Assembly: GCA_964515055.1 (NCBI GenBank)
Contig: CAZEUG010000036.1
Coordinates: 1-14,694, forward strand
DNA length: 14,694 nucleotides
Direction of reading: 5' to 3'
Source: QAMX01 sp964515055
Lineage (GTDB): Bacteria; Bacillota; Clostridia; Oscillospirales; QAMX01
Shown here: piece after piece, positions 1 to 7,638 of the stretch
Numbering within the stretch: position 1 is the first letter of the stretch
Layout of the letters: the number at the start of each line of letters is the position of its first letter
The notes under the pieces: model-generated
Database searches by the model: none
The model's input: the letters and a program-made list of their open reading frames with translations, nothing else
Told to the model about the DNA's origin: nothing
Position numbers and translations under genes: made by a program

Positions 1-5
1 CAGCA

Positions 6-48
6 GCAATCCCACGTCCCTCTTGCACAAAGGAGGCTTTGGGTGGTT
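6..48 (+). repeat. Dispersed intergenic repeat, copy A
   Basis: About 43 bases beginning GCAATCCC and ending GGAGGCTTTGGGTGGTT. A shorter copy lies in the same orientation at 605-636 and a near full-length copy lies inverted at 13130-13173; the three differ by substitutions and small indels around a shared CCCTC-YTGCAC core and GGAGGCT end. All three copies are outside genes. This fits a dispersed intergenic repeat family; no coding capacity or transposase is seen. Mechanism of spread is unknown from the sequence. Confidence 0.75.
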
Positions 49-100
49 GTCTGAAGTCGGCAGCGGAGGGGTGCAAGTGACTCCACAGAAACACTTTTCT

Positions 101-151
101 CTCCCTCAGGCGCTTTGCGCCAGCTCCCTCGTCAGAGGGAGCTTGTTTTTT
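101..151 (+). terminator. Double-hairpin intergenic element with terminator-like second hairpin
   Basis: Two adjacent hairpins are visible. The first is GGCGC-TTT-GCGCC (109-121). The second is AGCTCCCTC-GTCA-GAGGGAGCT (122-143), a perfect 9-bp stem followed by TG and six T (146-151), the layout of an intrinsic terminator on the plus strand. The CTCCCTC at 101-107 could also pair with GAGGGAG at 135-141, giving an alternative fold enclosing the first hairpin. No gene in the window ends into it, so it would terminate a transcript from upstream of the window, or simply be a copy of a dispersed hairpin repeat. Confidence 0.6.
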
Positions 152-195
152 GGACAAAGTCGGCAGCTGCGGGGAATGCCGGAACACAGAAAAAC

Positions 196-602
196 GGCGC
201 TCCCTACGGCCAAACGACGTGCCTCGCGCAATGGCGCTCCCTACGGCCAAACGACGTGCCTCGCGCAATGGCGCTCCGTACGGCCAAACGACGTGCCTCG
301 CGCAACGGCGTTCCCTACGGCCAAACGATGTGCCTCGCGCAACGGCTCTCCCTACGCCCAAACGATACGCCTCGCGCAACGGCTCTCCCTACGGCCAAAC
401 GATGTGGCTCACGCAACGGCGCTCCCTACGGCCAAACGATGTGCCTCACGCAACGGCTCTCCCTATGCCCAAACGATGTGCCTCACGCAACGGCGCTCCC
501 TACGGCCAAACGATGTGCCTCACGCAACGGCGCTCCGTACTGCCAAACAATACTCTTCGGGTAACCGCGTTCCCTACAATCAAACAGTATGCCACAGAAA
601 AC
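196..602. repeat. 37-bp tandem repeat array, 11 units
   Basis: Units start exactly every 37 bases at 196, 233, 270, 307, 344, 381, 418, 455, 492, 529 and 566. The core is GGCGCTCCCTACGGCC followed by AAACGAYGTGCCTCRCGCAAY. There are no unique spacers, so it is a minisatellite-like array and not a CRISPR. Units 1-3 carry ACGACGTGCCTCGCG, units 6-9 carry GATGTGSCTCACG, and units 4-5 are intermediate; units 10 and 11 are increasingly diverged. Since 37 is not a multiple of three and the unit lacks plus-strand stops, all three plus frames stay open and each reads as a 37-residue peptide repeat. No ribosome site or recognisable domain supports translation. Confidence 0.9.
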
Positions 603-604
603 AA

Positions 605-636
605 CAATCCCTCGTCCCTCTTGCACAGGGGAGGCT
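605..636 (+). repeat. Dispersed intergenic repeat, copy B (short)
   Basis: CAATCCCTCGTCCCTCTTGC and the following CACAGGGGAGGCT match copy A at 7-38 with few changes, but the GGGTGGTT extension of copy A is absent. With copy A it brackets the tandem array as a direct repeat about 600 bases apart. It ends 30 bases before the -35 box of the marR operon promoter. Confidence 0.7.
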
Positions 637-666
637 CAAATAACTGTCGGATTCATCAATTGGCCG

Positions 667-695
667 TTGACAAGGGCGGGGAAATGCAGTATAAT
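667..695 (+). promoter_or_regulatory. Consensus sigma-A promoter of the marR-ABC operon
   Basis: TTGACA (667-672) and TATAAT (690-695) are both perfect consensus hexamers separated by 17 bases. Transcription would begin around 702, inside a perfect palindrome, leaving about 35 bases of leader before the marR start at 737. A promoter this strong normally needs repression, which fits an autoregulated MarR operon. Confidence 0.88.
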
Positions 696-696
696 G

Positions 697-710
697 TGTA
701 GCATGCTACA
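697..710. promoter_or_regulatory. Perfect 14-bp palindrome, likely MarR operator
   Basis: TGTAGCATGCTACA equals its own reverse complement and begins two bases after the -10 box, covering the expected transcription start. MarR-family dimers usually bind palindromes of about this size over their own promoters, so this is the likely operator for the regulator encoded at 737. No second copy was noticed elsewhere in the window by eye. Binding is an inference from position and symmetry. Confidence 0.75.
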
Positions 711-736
711 AAATCAGCAGGAAGGAGGCACAGGCG

Positions 737-1222
737 ATGACGCCGCACGTCGGCTACCTGATCAAACAGATCAATGACAAAATCCGCGCCCGGGCAGATG
801 CGAATCTGCGGGCAGACGATCTGACACTTGCGCAGAGCCGTGTCCTGAAGTTTCTGAACGCCCACGGCGGGGTCGCAGCCCAGAAGGAAATTGAAGCATT
901 TCTGGGTGTTTCCCATCCGACGGTTGTCGGAATTGTTGCGCGGATGGAGCGCAGCGGATACCTGTGTGCAGAGACGGACGAGACGGATCGCCGAAACAAG
1001 CTCGTTTCCCTGACAGAAAGAGCCCGTCTCTGGAACGCGCAGATGTCCGATGTCACTGAAAAGCATGAGGCGCAGATGCTGTCAACGCTCACCCCGGAGC
1101 AGATCGATGCGCTGACCGCCATGCTCATCACCATTCTTGAAAATCTGAACAGGCAGGAACCGCCGCAGGCCGAGCAGCCCGCAGAGCGCGAACCGGCCGG
1201 AAAGGAACCCATCGAGATATGA
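737..1222 (+). CDS. MarR-family transcriptional regulator
   Basis: A 161-residue protein of typical MarR length (usually 140-160), with a cytoplasmic DNA-binding role as a dimer. The central part is a winged helix-turn-helix: AAQKEIEAFLGVSHPTVVGI (about residues 47-66) forms the helix-turn-helix, and the following MERSGYL and DETDRRNKLVSLT (about 71-94) form the wing, with the D-x-R-x-K/V-x-LT pattern characteristic of the family. The last 20 or so residues are rich in Glu, Pro and Ala and look like a disordered tail. The ATG at 737 follows GGAGG at a good distance. The stop overlaps the start of the first ABC gene (ATGA), so the two are translationally coupled. It most likely represses its own operon through the palindrome at 697-710; the inducer is unknown, probably a small toxic molecule exported by the neighbouring transporter. 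Confidence 0.93.
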   Translation: MTPHVGYLIKQINDKIRARADANLRADDLTLAQSRVLKFLNAHGGVAAQKEIEAFLGVSHPTVVGIVARMERSGYLCAETDETDRRNKLVSLTERARLWNAQMSDVTEKHEAQMLSTLTPEQIDALTAMLITILENLNRQEPPQAEQPAEREPAGKEPIEI

Positions 1223-2976
1223 CGATCCTTCGAACCCTGGCGAAATCGCAGCGCCAGTACAAAAAGACCGCAAAGGCCACCATGTTTTGCGCCATGATTG
1301 AAGTGGTCTTTGAAATTCTGATCCCCCTCTGTATGTCGCAGATGCTGGACAAGGGGATTGATCAGGGTACCATGTCTGCCGTCTGGACATACGGAATCTG
1401 TCTGCTGGCGCTGGCGCTTCTGCAAATGCTCACCGGCATTCTGGCGGCCAAATTCGGCGCCAAGGCCTCCGTCGGCTTTGCGGCGAACCTTCGCCACGAT
1501 ATGTATGCCAGCGTGCAGACGTATTCCTTTGCCAACATCGACAAATTCTCCACTTCCTCCATTGTTACGCGTCTGACAACGGACGTGACCAATGTCCAGA
1601 ATGCGTACCAGATGCTCATTCGGATTGCCATTCGCGCACCGTTTATGCTGATTTTTGCAATGATTGCATCGTTCCGGATCAGCAAGAGCATTTCCATGAT
1701 ATTCCTGCTCATCGTCCCGATTCTGGGCGCACTGCTCGCGCTCGTTGTCCGGGCGGTGCATCCGATTTTCGTCCGCGTATTCCGGACATATGACGAGCTG
1801 AACAATGTCGTGCAGGAAAACGTCCGCGGCATCCGCGTGGTCAAATCCTTCAACCAGGAGCAGCACGAGATCAGCCGCTTCCACGCCGTTTCCGAACGCA
1901 TCTACCGTGGCTTTGTCAAAGCGGAGCAGATCATCACGCTCAACACGCCGATCATGCAGATGTGTATGTACACCACCATGATTCTGATTTCCTGGCTCGG
2001 CGCCAGGGCAGTTGTAGCCAGCGGGAACAATGCCGCGCTCGGCCTGACAACGGGCAGTCTGACCGCACTGTTTACCTACGCGACACAGATTCTGTCCAGC
2101 CTGATGATGCTGTCGATGGTCTTCGCAATGATCACCATTGCACAGTCCTCCGCGCAGCGCATTGTAGAAATTCTGGAGGAGCAGACGGACATCCGCAACC
2201 CCGAGCAGCCGGTTTACGAGGTGCGGGACGGCGAATTGCAGTTTGATCATGTGGACTTTGTCTATGCCTCCAAGGCAGACAAAAAAGTCCTGAACGACAT
2301 CAACCTCCACATCCGCTCCGGCGAAACGATCGGCATCCTCGGCGGCACCGGCTCTGCCAAAACCTCGCTCGTGCAGCTGATTCCGCGCCTGTACGACGTG
2401 ACCGGCGGCAGCCTGACGCTCGGCGGCGTTGATGTCCGGAATTACGACATCGAAACGCTGCGGGACGCGGTCGCCATGGTTTTGCAGAAAAACGAGCTGT
2501 TTTCGGGCACCATCGCCGAAAATCTCCGTTGGGGCAACGAATCGGCTACCGATGAGGAGCTGCGCCACGTCTGCCGTCTGGCCTGCGCGGCGGAGTTCAT
2601 TGAAGCCATGCCGGACGGGTACGAAACCCACATCGAGCAGGGCGGAACGAACGTATCCGGCGGTCAGAAGCAGCGCCTCTGCATTGCCCGTGCGCTGCTG
2701 AAAAAGCCGAAGGTGCTGATTCTGGACGATTCCACCAGCGCGGTCGATACGAAAACCGATGCGATGATTCGCAAGGCGTTCGCAGAGGATATCCCGGATA
2801 CCACCAAGATTATCATTGCCCAGCGCATCAGCTCCGTGCAGGACGCCGACCGGATTCTGGTTCTGGATGACGGTCACATCGACGCCATCGGCACGCATGA
2901 GGAGCTGCTGGCGACGTGCGCGATCTATCGTGAAGTCTATGAATCCCAGCAGCAGGGAGGCGAAGAAAATGCCTGA
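1219..2976 (+). CDS. ABC exporter half-transporter, degenerate-site subunit
   Basis: A 585-residue fused membrane-plus-ATPase subunit of the MdlB/LmrC/YheI type, acting in the cytoplasmic membrane. About residues 15-310 form the six-helix membrane domain; the nucleotide-binding domain follows from about 340. Walker A is GGTGSAKTS (375-383, Lys381, with Ala in place of the usual second Gly), the signature is VSGGQKQR (479-486), and Walker B is VLILDDS with Asp504 where the catalytic Glu normally sits. The switch His is replaced by Gln535 (AQRISS). This set of substitutions is known for the non-catalytic site of heterodimeric exporters such as TM287/288, so the partner is the gene at 2969. The start overlaps the marR stop by four bases. 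Substrate is unknown; multidrug or toxic-compound efflux is likely given MarR control. Confidence 0.92.
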   Translation: MTILRTLAKSQRQYKKTAKATMFCAMIEVVFEILIPLCMSQMLDKGIDQGTMSAVWTYGICLLALALLQMLTGILAAKFGAKASVGFAANLRHDMYASVQTYSFANIDKFSTSSIVTRLTTDVTNVQNAYQMLIRIAIRAPFMLIFAMIASFRISKSISMIFLLIVPILGALLALVVRAVHPIFVRVFRTYDELNNVVQENVRGIRVVKSFNQEQHEISRFHAVSERIYRGFVKAEQIITLNTPIMQMCMYTTMILISWLGARAVVASGNNAALGLTTGSLTALFTYATQILSSLMMLSMVFAMITIAQSSAQRIVEILEEQTDIRNPEQPVYEVRDGELQFDHVDFVYASKADKKVLNDINLHIRSGETIGILGGTGSAKTSLVQLIPRLYDVTGGSLTLGGVDVRNYDIETLRDAVAMVLQKNELFSGTIAENLRWGNESATDEELRHVCRLACAAEFIEAMPDGYETHIEQGGTNVSGGQKQRLCIARALLKKPKVLILDDSTSAVDTKTDAMIRKAFAEDIPDTTKIIIAQRISSVQDADRILVLDDGHIDAIGTHEELLATCAIYREVYESQQQGGEENA

Positions 2977-4924
2977 AATGAATGCAAATACCAGGAAAAT
3001 GCCGGGAATGCCTGAAAAAGGTTCGGCGAAAATGGGGCCGTCGCCGCGCCGACCGGACTGGAACGCGCTGAAACGCGTGATGACGTATCTGAAGCCGCAC
3101 CGCGTGACGCTGATTTGCGTGGCGCTCCTGATTCTCCTCAGCGCAGTAGCCGGTGCCGCATCGGCCATGTTTTTGCAGACGTTGATTGACAACCACATTG
3201 TCGGGCTGCTGGGCATGGAAAACCCGGTCTTTACCGGCCTGATTCACGCATTGATCACCATCGGCGCAGTTTATCTGGTCGGGATTGTCTCCAACTGGCT
3301 GTCCAGCCGGTTGATGGTTCGCGTTGCGCAGAAGACGCTGCGGGAAATCCGCGATGAAATGTTTGAAAAAATGCAGACGCTGCCGATTCGCTACTTCGAC
3401 ACACACACGCACGGCGATACCATGAGCCTGTATACCAACGACACCGACACACTGCGCCAGATGATTGCGCAGTCGATGGCGCAGCTGATGACCTCGTGCT
3501 TCACCATTGCCGCCGTGTTTGTCTGTATGCTCTGCACGAGCATCTGGCTGACGCTGCTGGTCTGCGTGGCGCTGATCGGTATTCTGCGCGTCGCCAAACG
3601 GACAGCCGGGCGCATCGGCGTCTACTTCATTGCACAACAGAATGCTCTGGCCGACCTGAACGGCTACATTGAGGAAATGATCAACGGCCAGAAGGTGGTC
3701 AAGGTCTTCTGTCATGAGGATGAGGCGCAGAAAATGCTCGACGAGAAAAACCGGAACTGGCAGGAAAATGCAACGAATGCCAACGGTCAGGCCTTTTCAC
3801 TCGGGCCGCGCATGAACGCGATGGGCTATCTGCTGTACGTCCTGATCGCCGTTGTGGGCGGCTATATGGCCGTCTCCGGCCTGACAAACGTCAGTCTGAC
3901 CGGCGTCAACACCCTGAAGCTGGGGATGCTGGCCTCCTTCCTGACACTGTCCCGCAATTTTGTCAACCCGATTTCCCAGATTTCCAACCAGTTCAACTCG
4001 ATCGTCACGGCGCTGGCCGGTGCGGCGCGGATTTTCGCCTTTCTGGACGCAGCGCCGGAGACGGATGACGGCTATGTTACGCTGGTGAATGCCAAAGAGG
4101 AAGACGGCCAACTCGTGGAAACAGCGGAACACACCGGCCTGTGGGCGTGGAAGCACCCGCACGGTGACGGGTCGCTGACCTATACCCGGCTGGAGGGGCG
4201 TGTCGTCTTTGACCACGTCGATTTCGGCTATGTGCCGGAAAAGGAAGTGCTGCACGACATTTCGCTCTACGCGGAGCCGGGGCAGAAGGTTGCGTTTGTC
4301 GGCGCGACCGGCGCAGGCAAGACCACGATCACCAACCTGATCAACCGGTTTTATGACATCGCGGACGGCAAAATCCGCTATGACGGCATCAACATCAACA
4401 AGATCAAAAAGGCCGATCTGCGCCGAAGCCTTGGTATTGTCCTGCAGGATGTCAACCTGTTTACCGGAACGGTCATGGAAAACATCCGCTACGGCAACCC
4501 CGGCGCATCGGACGAGGACTGCATCGCGGCGGCACGGCTGGCCAACGCCGATCACTTCATCCGGATGCTGCCGAACGGCTATCAGACGGTGCTGCAGGGC
4601 GATGGCAGCGGCCTCTCGCAGGGGCAGCGGCAGCTGCTCTCCATTGCCCGCGCCGCCGTTTCGGATCCGCCGGTCATGATCATGGACGAGGCGACCAGCT
4701 CGATCGATACGCGCACCGAAGCACTGGTGCAGGACGGCATGGATAAGCTGATGAAGGGTCGAACCGTTTTCATCATTGCCCATCGGCTGTCCACGGTTCA
4801 GAACTCCGACGTGATCATGGTGCTGGACCATGGCCGCATCATTGAGCGCGGCAACCATGAAAAGCTGATTGCGGAGCGCGGCTCCTACTACCAGCTCTAT
4901 ACCGGCGCATTTGAATTGGAATAA
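2969..4924 (+). CDS. ABC exporter half-transporter, catalytic subunit
   Basis: The ATG at 2969 is preceded by AGGGAGG (2954-2960), giving 651 residues and an 8-base overlap with the upstream gene; a longer in-frame extension to 2816 lies wholly inside that gene and is not needed. A polar, Met/Pro-rich N-terminus of about 35 residues precedes the membrane domain (about 40-340). Between membrane and ATPase domains is a roughly 40-residue insertion containing TGLWAWKHPHGDG. Walker A is GATGAGKTT (445-453, Lys451), the signature is LSQGQ (549-553), Walker B is VMIMDEA with catalytic Glu574, and the switch is His605. Thus this subunit supplies the Walker motifs of the active site and a non-canonical LSQGQ to the degenerate site, the complement of its partner. 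Same operon, same predicted membrane complex. Confidence 0.93.
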   Translation: MPEMNANTRKMPGMPEKGSAKMGPSPRRPDWNALKRVMTYLKPHRVTLICVALLILLSAVAGAASAMFLQTLIDNHIVGLLGMENPVFTGLIHALITIGAVYLVGIVSNWLSSRLMVRVAQKTLREIRDEMFEKMQTLPIRYFDTHTHGDTMSLYTNDTDTLRQMIAQSMAQLMTSCFTIAAVFVCMLCTSIWLTLLVCVALIGILRVAKRTAGRIGVYFIAQQNALADLNGYIEEMINGQKVVKVFCHEDEAQKMLDEKNRNWQENATNANGQAFSLGPRMNAMGYLLYVLIAVVGGYMAVSGLTNVSLTGVNTLKLGMLASFLTLSRNFVNPISQISNQFNSIVTALAGAARIFAFLDAAPETDDGYVTLVNAKEEDGQLVETAEHTGLWAWKHPHGDGSLTYTRLEGRVVFDHVDFGYVPEKEVLHDISLYAEPGQKVAFVGATGAGKTTITNLINRFYDIADGKIRYDGININKIKKADLRRSLGIVLQDVNLFTGTVMENIRYGNPGASDEDCIAAARLANADHFIRMLPNGYQTVLQGDGSGLSQGQRQLLSIARAAVSDPPVMIMDEATSSIDTRTEALVQDGMDKLMKGRTVFIIAHRLSTVQNSDVIMVLDHGRIIERGNHEKLIAERGSYYQLYTGAFELE

Positions 4925-4939
4925 GCAGCGATATTCGCC

Positions 4940-4994
4940 GCCGCGATGCTCGCGGCATTCAGGCACCGCAGACAAAGATTCTGCGGTGCCTTTT
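4940..4994 (+). terminator. Intrinsic terminator of the marR-ABC operon
   Basis: AGGCACCGCAGA (4961-4972), a 7-base loop, TCTGCGGTGCCT (4980-4991), then TTT form a perfect 12-bp stem with a T-run, 37 bases after the last ABC stop. A smaller hairpin GCCGCGA-TGC-TCGCGGC (4940-4956) sits just before it. This separates the exporter operon from the P-type ATPase gene. Confidence 0.9.
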
Positions 4995-5054
4995 CATATT
5001 TCGACGCCTGTCCGAATATCCTGATACAAATGCAGGACGGATGGAGGCTGGACA

Positions 5055-7595
5055 ATGATGACGGCAAGAAAAGGGTTGACTGCTGCGGAGGCGGCTGCGC
5101 GTCTGGAGCAGACCGGGCGCAACGAGCTTTCGAGCGGACAGCGTTCCCGGCTCGGTGCAATCATTCTGGAGCAATTCAAGGATTACATGATTCTTGTGCT
5201 GATCGGCGCGGCGATTGTCAGTGCGCTGATGCACCAGTTCACGGAGGCTTTTTCCGTCCTGGCCATTGTCCTGATCAACGCGCTGCTCGGCGTCCTTCAG
5301 GAATACCGGACGGAAAAGGCGCTGGAACGGTTAAAGGCGATGAACGCGCCGACAGCGCGTGTCCTGCGCGACGGCATGGTCTGCACGATTCCGTCCGCAT
5401 TGCTGGTGCCTGGTGACCGGATGCTCCTGGAGGAGGGCGACCGGGTCGGCGCGGACGGTCAGCTGGATGTCTGTGCCGGGCTCACCTGTGACGAATCCAT
5501 GCTGACCGGCGAATCTGTCCCGGTTCCGAAAAGCCTCCGCGCCGGGAAGGTCTGCATGGGTACGCTGGTGACGGCAGGGCGCGGCGAAGCTCTTGTGACG
5601 GCGACAGGAATGAAAACGGAGATGGGGCAAATCGCCGCGCTGCTGGACGGTACCGGTATGGAGCCGACACCACTGCAAAAACGATTGAAAAGTCTGGGGC
5701 GCGTGATTCTGGTTGGATGTCTGGTGATTTGCGCCTGCGTGACCGTGACCGGGATTCTGCGCGGAGAGCGCGTGCTGGAAATGCTGCTGTCCGGCATCAG
5801 CCTGGCCGTTGCGGCCATTCCGGAGGGACTGCCGGCCGTCGTCACGGTTTCACTGGCCATGGGCATTTCCAGAATGTCGCGATTGTCCGCGGTCATTCGC
5901 CGGTTCCCGGCGGTGGAAACGCTCGGCTGCGTCGATGTGATCTGCTCGGACAAAACCGGAACGCTGACCGAAAACCGCATGACTGCCACGCGGCTCTGGC
6001 TGGACGGCACCTTCCATGAGGCGACCTGTCCGCCGTCCCCGACGGTTGTGCAGCTGATGCGCTCCGGCGTCCTCTGCTCCAATGCACACCTGATTCGCAG
6101 AGGGCGGCAGACAGAACGAATCGGTGATCCGACCGAGGTGGCCATTCTCGCCGCGGCGGAGCCGTTCGGCATCACCGAAAAGGCGCTGGCACCGGTGGAA
6201 ACGCGTGTGCGCGAGTTCCCATTCACCTCCGAACGGCGGCGCATGAGCGTCGTAACACGCCGGGACGGCCGACTGACCTCACATATGAAGGGCGCACCGA
6301 ATGAGCTGCTGCGCCGCTGCGACCGCATTTTGTGGAACGGTGCCATTGTACCGCTCACGCCGGAGCACACCGCGCAGGTTTCCGCGGCGGTGCGCCGGAT
6401 GGCCGAAGGGGCGCTGCGCGTTCTGGCGGTGGCCTATCGGCCGGAGTTGCCGGACGTCAGCCTTGCGGAGGCGGAGTCACACGCAGTGCTGATCGGCCTG
6501 ATCGGGATGATGGATCCGCCGCGCCGGGATGCGGGGGAAGCCGTTGCGGAATGCCACAGAGCAGGCATTCGCCCGGTGATGATCACGGGTGACCACCGCG
6601 CCACGGCGCAGGCCGTCGCGGAGCAGCTGGGGATTGCCCGGAGCGGCGACCGGATTCTGACCGGTGAGGAGCTGGATGCACTCAGCACGGAGGAGCTTGC
6701 GCAGCTCGTGGAAACCGTCAGCGTTTATGCGCGGGTATCGCCGCGTCACAAGCTGATGATTGTGCAGGCGCTGAAGCAGCGCGGCCTCGTTACGGCCATG
6801 ACCGGTGACGGCGTCAATGACGCACCTGCCGTGCGGGAGGCCGACATCGGCATCTGCATGGGCAAAACAGGCACGGACGTGACGAAGGAGGCCGCCGACG
6901 TCATGCTCCTGGACGACCGCTTTTCTTCCATTGTCAGCATCGTCCGACAGGGGCGCATGATCTACGACAACATCCGAAAATTCATCCGCTATATGCTGTC
7001 CTCCAACCTCGGCGAGGTGCTGACCATGCTGGCGGCGATTCTGCTTGCACTGCCGCTCCCGCTCCTGCCGGTGCATATTCTGCTGGTCAATCTGGCAACG
7101 GACGGACTGCCCGCCATGGCGCTCAGCATGGAACCATCCGCGCCGGACGTGATGCGCCGCCCGCCGCGTGGGCGCGGCGAGAGCATTTTTGCCCATGGTC
7201 TGGGACTTCAGATTCTGCTCCGTGGCCTTCTGATCGGCGGCTGCACTGTGGCCATGTTCCGGCTGGCCTGGCGCCAGAGCAGCGATTTGTCGCTGGCGCG
7301 CACGGTGTCGTTCGTGACACTGGCAGCCAGTCAGCTGTTTTTCGTCTTTGAATGCAAATCCGAACGGCAGGGGATGTTCACACGCACCGTCTGGAACAAC
7401 CCGTATCTGCTGCTGGCGGTGCTGTCCTCCTTCCTGCTCCTGTTTGCCGTGCTGTATTGGCCGGCGCTGGCCGCCTTTTTCTCACTCACACCGCTCTCTG
7501 CACGGCTGCTGCTCGTCTGTCTCGGTGTCTCTGCGTTGGGTGCCGTCCTCTCCTCCCTGCTGACGTGTCTGCTGCGGAGCAGGCGAACCCGATGA
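5055..7595 (+). CDS. P-type Ca2+-transporting ATPase (P2 type)
   Basis: An 846-residue cation pump of the SERCA/PMCA-like bacterial group, exporting cation (most likely Ca2+) across the cytoplasmic membrane. Landmarks in order: actuator loop TGES (151-154), M4 motif PEGLP (256-260), phosphorylation site Asp299 in DKTGT, nucleotide-binding KGAPN (Lys412), TGD (511-513), TGDGVND (583-589). Membrane calcium ligands of SERCA are matched by Glu257, Asn651/Glu654 (NLGEV), and Asn679, Thr682, Asp683 (VNLATDGLPA). In M8 the position aligned by eye with SERCA Glu908 is Gln760 (SQLFF), as in PMCA-like pumps that carry one Ca2+ per cycle. GGAGG (5043-5047) precedes ATG 5055; the adjacent ATG at 5058 is possible but less likely. 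It follows a terminator, so it should have its own promoter; only a weak candidate (TTCGAC 5000, GATACA 5023) is visible. Mn2+ or another divalent ion cannot be excluded. Confidence 0.93.
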   Translation: MMTARKGLTAAEAAARLEQTGRNELSSGQRSRLGAIILEQFKDYMILVLIGAAIVSALMHQFTEAFSVLAIVLINALLGVLQEYRTEKALERLKAMNAPTARVLRDGMVCTIPSALLVPGDRMLLEEGDRVGADGQLDVCAGLTCDESMLTGESVPVPKSLRAGKVCMGTLVTAGRGEALVTATGMKTEMGQIAALLDGTGMEPTPLQKRLKSLGRVILVGCLVICACVTVTGILRGERVLEMLLSGISLAVAAIPEGLPAVVTVSLAMGISRMSRLSAVIRRFPAVETLGCVDVICSDKTGTLTENRMTATRLWLDGTFHEATCPPSPTVVQLMRSGVLCSNAHLIRRGRQTERIGDPTEVAILAAAEPFGITEKALAPVETRVREFPFTSERRRMSVVTRRDGRLTSHMKGAPNELLRRCDRILWNGAIVPLTPEHTAQVSAAVRRMAEGALRVLAVAYRPELPDVSLAEAESHAVLIGLIGMMDPPRRDAGEAVAECHRAGIRPVMITGDHRATAQAVAEQLGIARSGDRILTGEELDALSTEELAQLVETVSVYARVSPRHKLMIVQALKQRGLVTAMTGDGVNDAPAVREADIGICMGKTGTDVTKEAADVMLLDDRFSSIVSIVRQGRMIYDNIRKFIRYMLSSNLGEVLTMLAAILLALPLPLLPVHILLVNLATDGLPAMALSMEPSAPDVMRRPPRGRGESIFAHGLGLQILLRGLLIGGCTVAMFRLAWRQSSDLSLARTVSFVTLAASQLFFVFECKSERQGMFTRTVWNNPYLLLAVLSSFLLLFAVLYWPALAAFFSLTPLSARLLLVCLGVSALGAVLSSLLTCLLRSRRTR

Positions 7596-7599
7596 ATGC

Positions 7600-7632
7600 A
7601 AAAACGCGGTGCCCTCAGTGAGGGCACCGCGT
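7600..7632. terminator. Bidirectional terminator between convergent genes
   Basis: ACGCGGTGCCCTC (7604-7616), a 3-base loop, GAGGGCACCGCGT (7620-7632) make a perfect 13-bp stem. On the minus strand it is followed by five T (complement of 7600-7604), serving the MFS gene whose stop is at 7639. On the plus strand the following CCTTGTTT is a weaker T-tract, serving the ATPase gene that stops at 7595. Confidence 0.88.
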
Positions 7633-7638
7633 CCTTGT

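Noticed and set aside
196..602. CRISPR array
   Set aside because: Units are directly tandem with no unique spacers, and no cas gene is present.
23..701. Long open frames in all three plus frames across the 5' repeats, encoding 37-residue peptide repeats
   Set aside because: They arise because the 37-base unit has no plus-strand stop and 37 is not a multiple of three. No ribosome site, domain or single preferred frame is seen.
2816..2968. N-terminal extension of the second ABC subunit
   Set aside because: Lies inside the first ABC gene, has atypical composition, and the ATG at 2969 has a good ribosome site and starts the normal family N-terminus.
754..3216. 820-codon minus-strand frame opposite marR and the ABC genes
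   Set aside because: Composition shadow of GC-rich coding DNA; the plus strand carries clear MarR and ABC motifs, and the antisense product has no recognisable domain.
5000..5028. Promoter for the P-type ATPase (TTCGAC, 17 bases, GATACA)
   Set aside because: The -10 box matches consensus at only three of six positions, so it is too weak to list as a feature.
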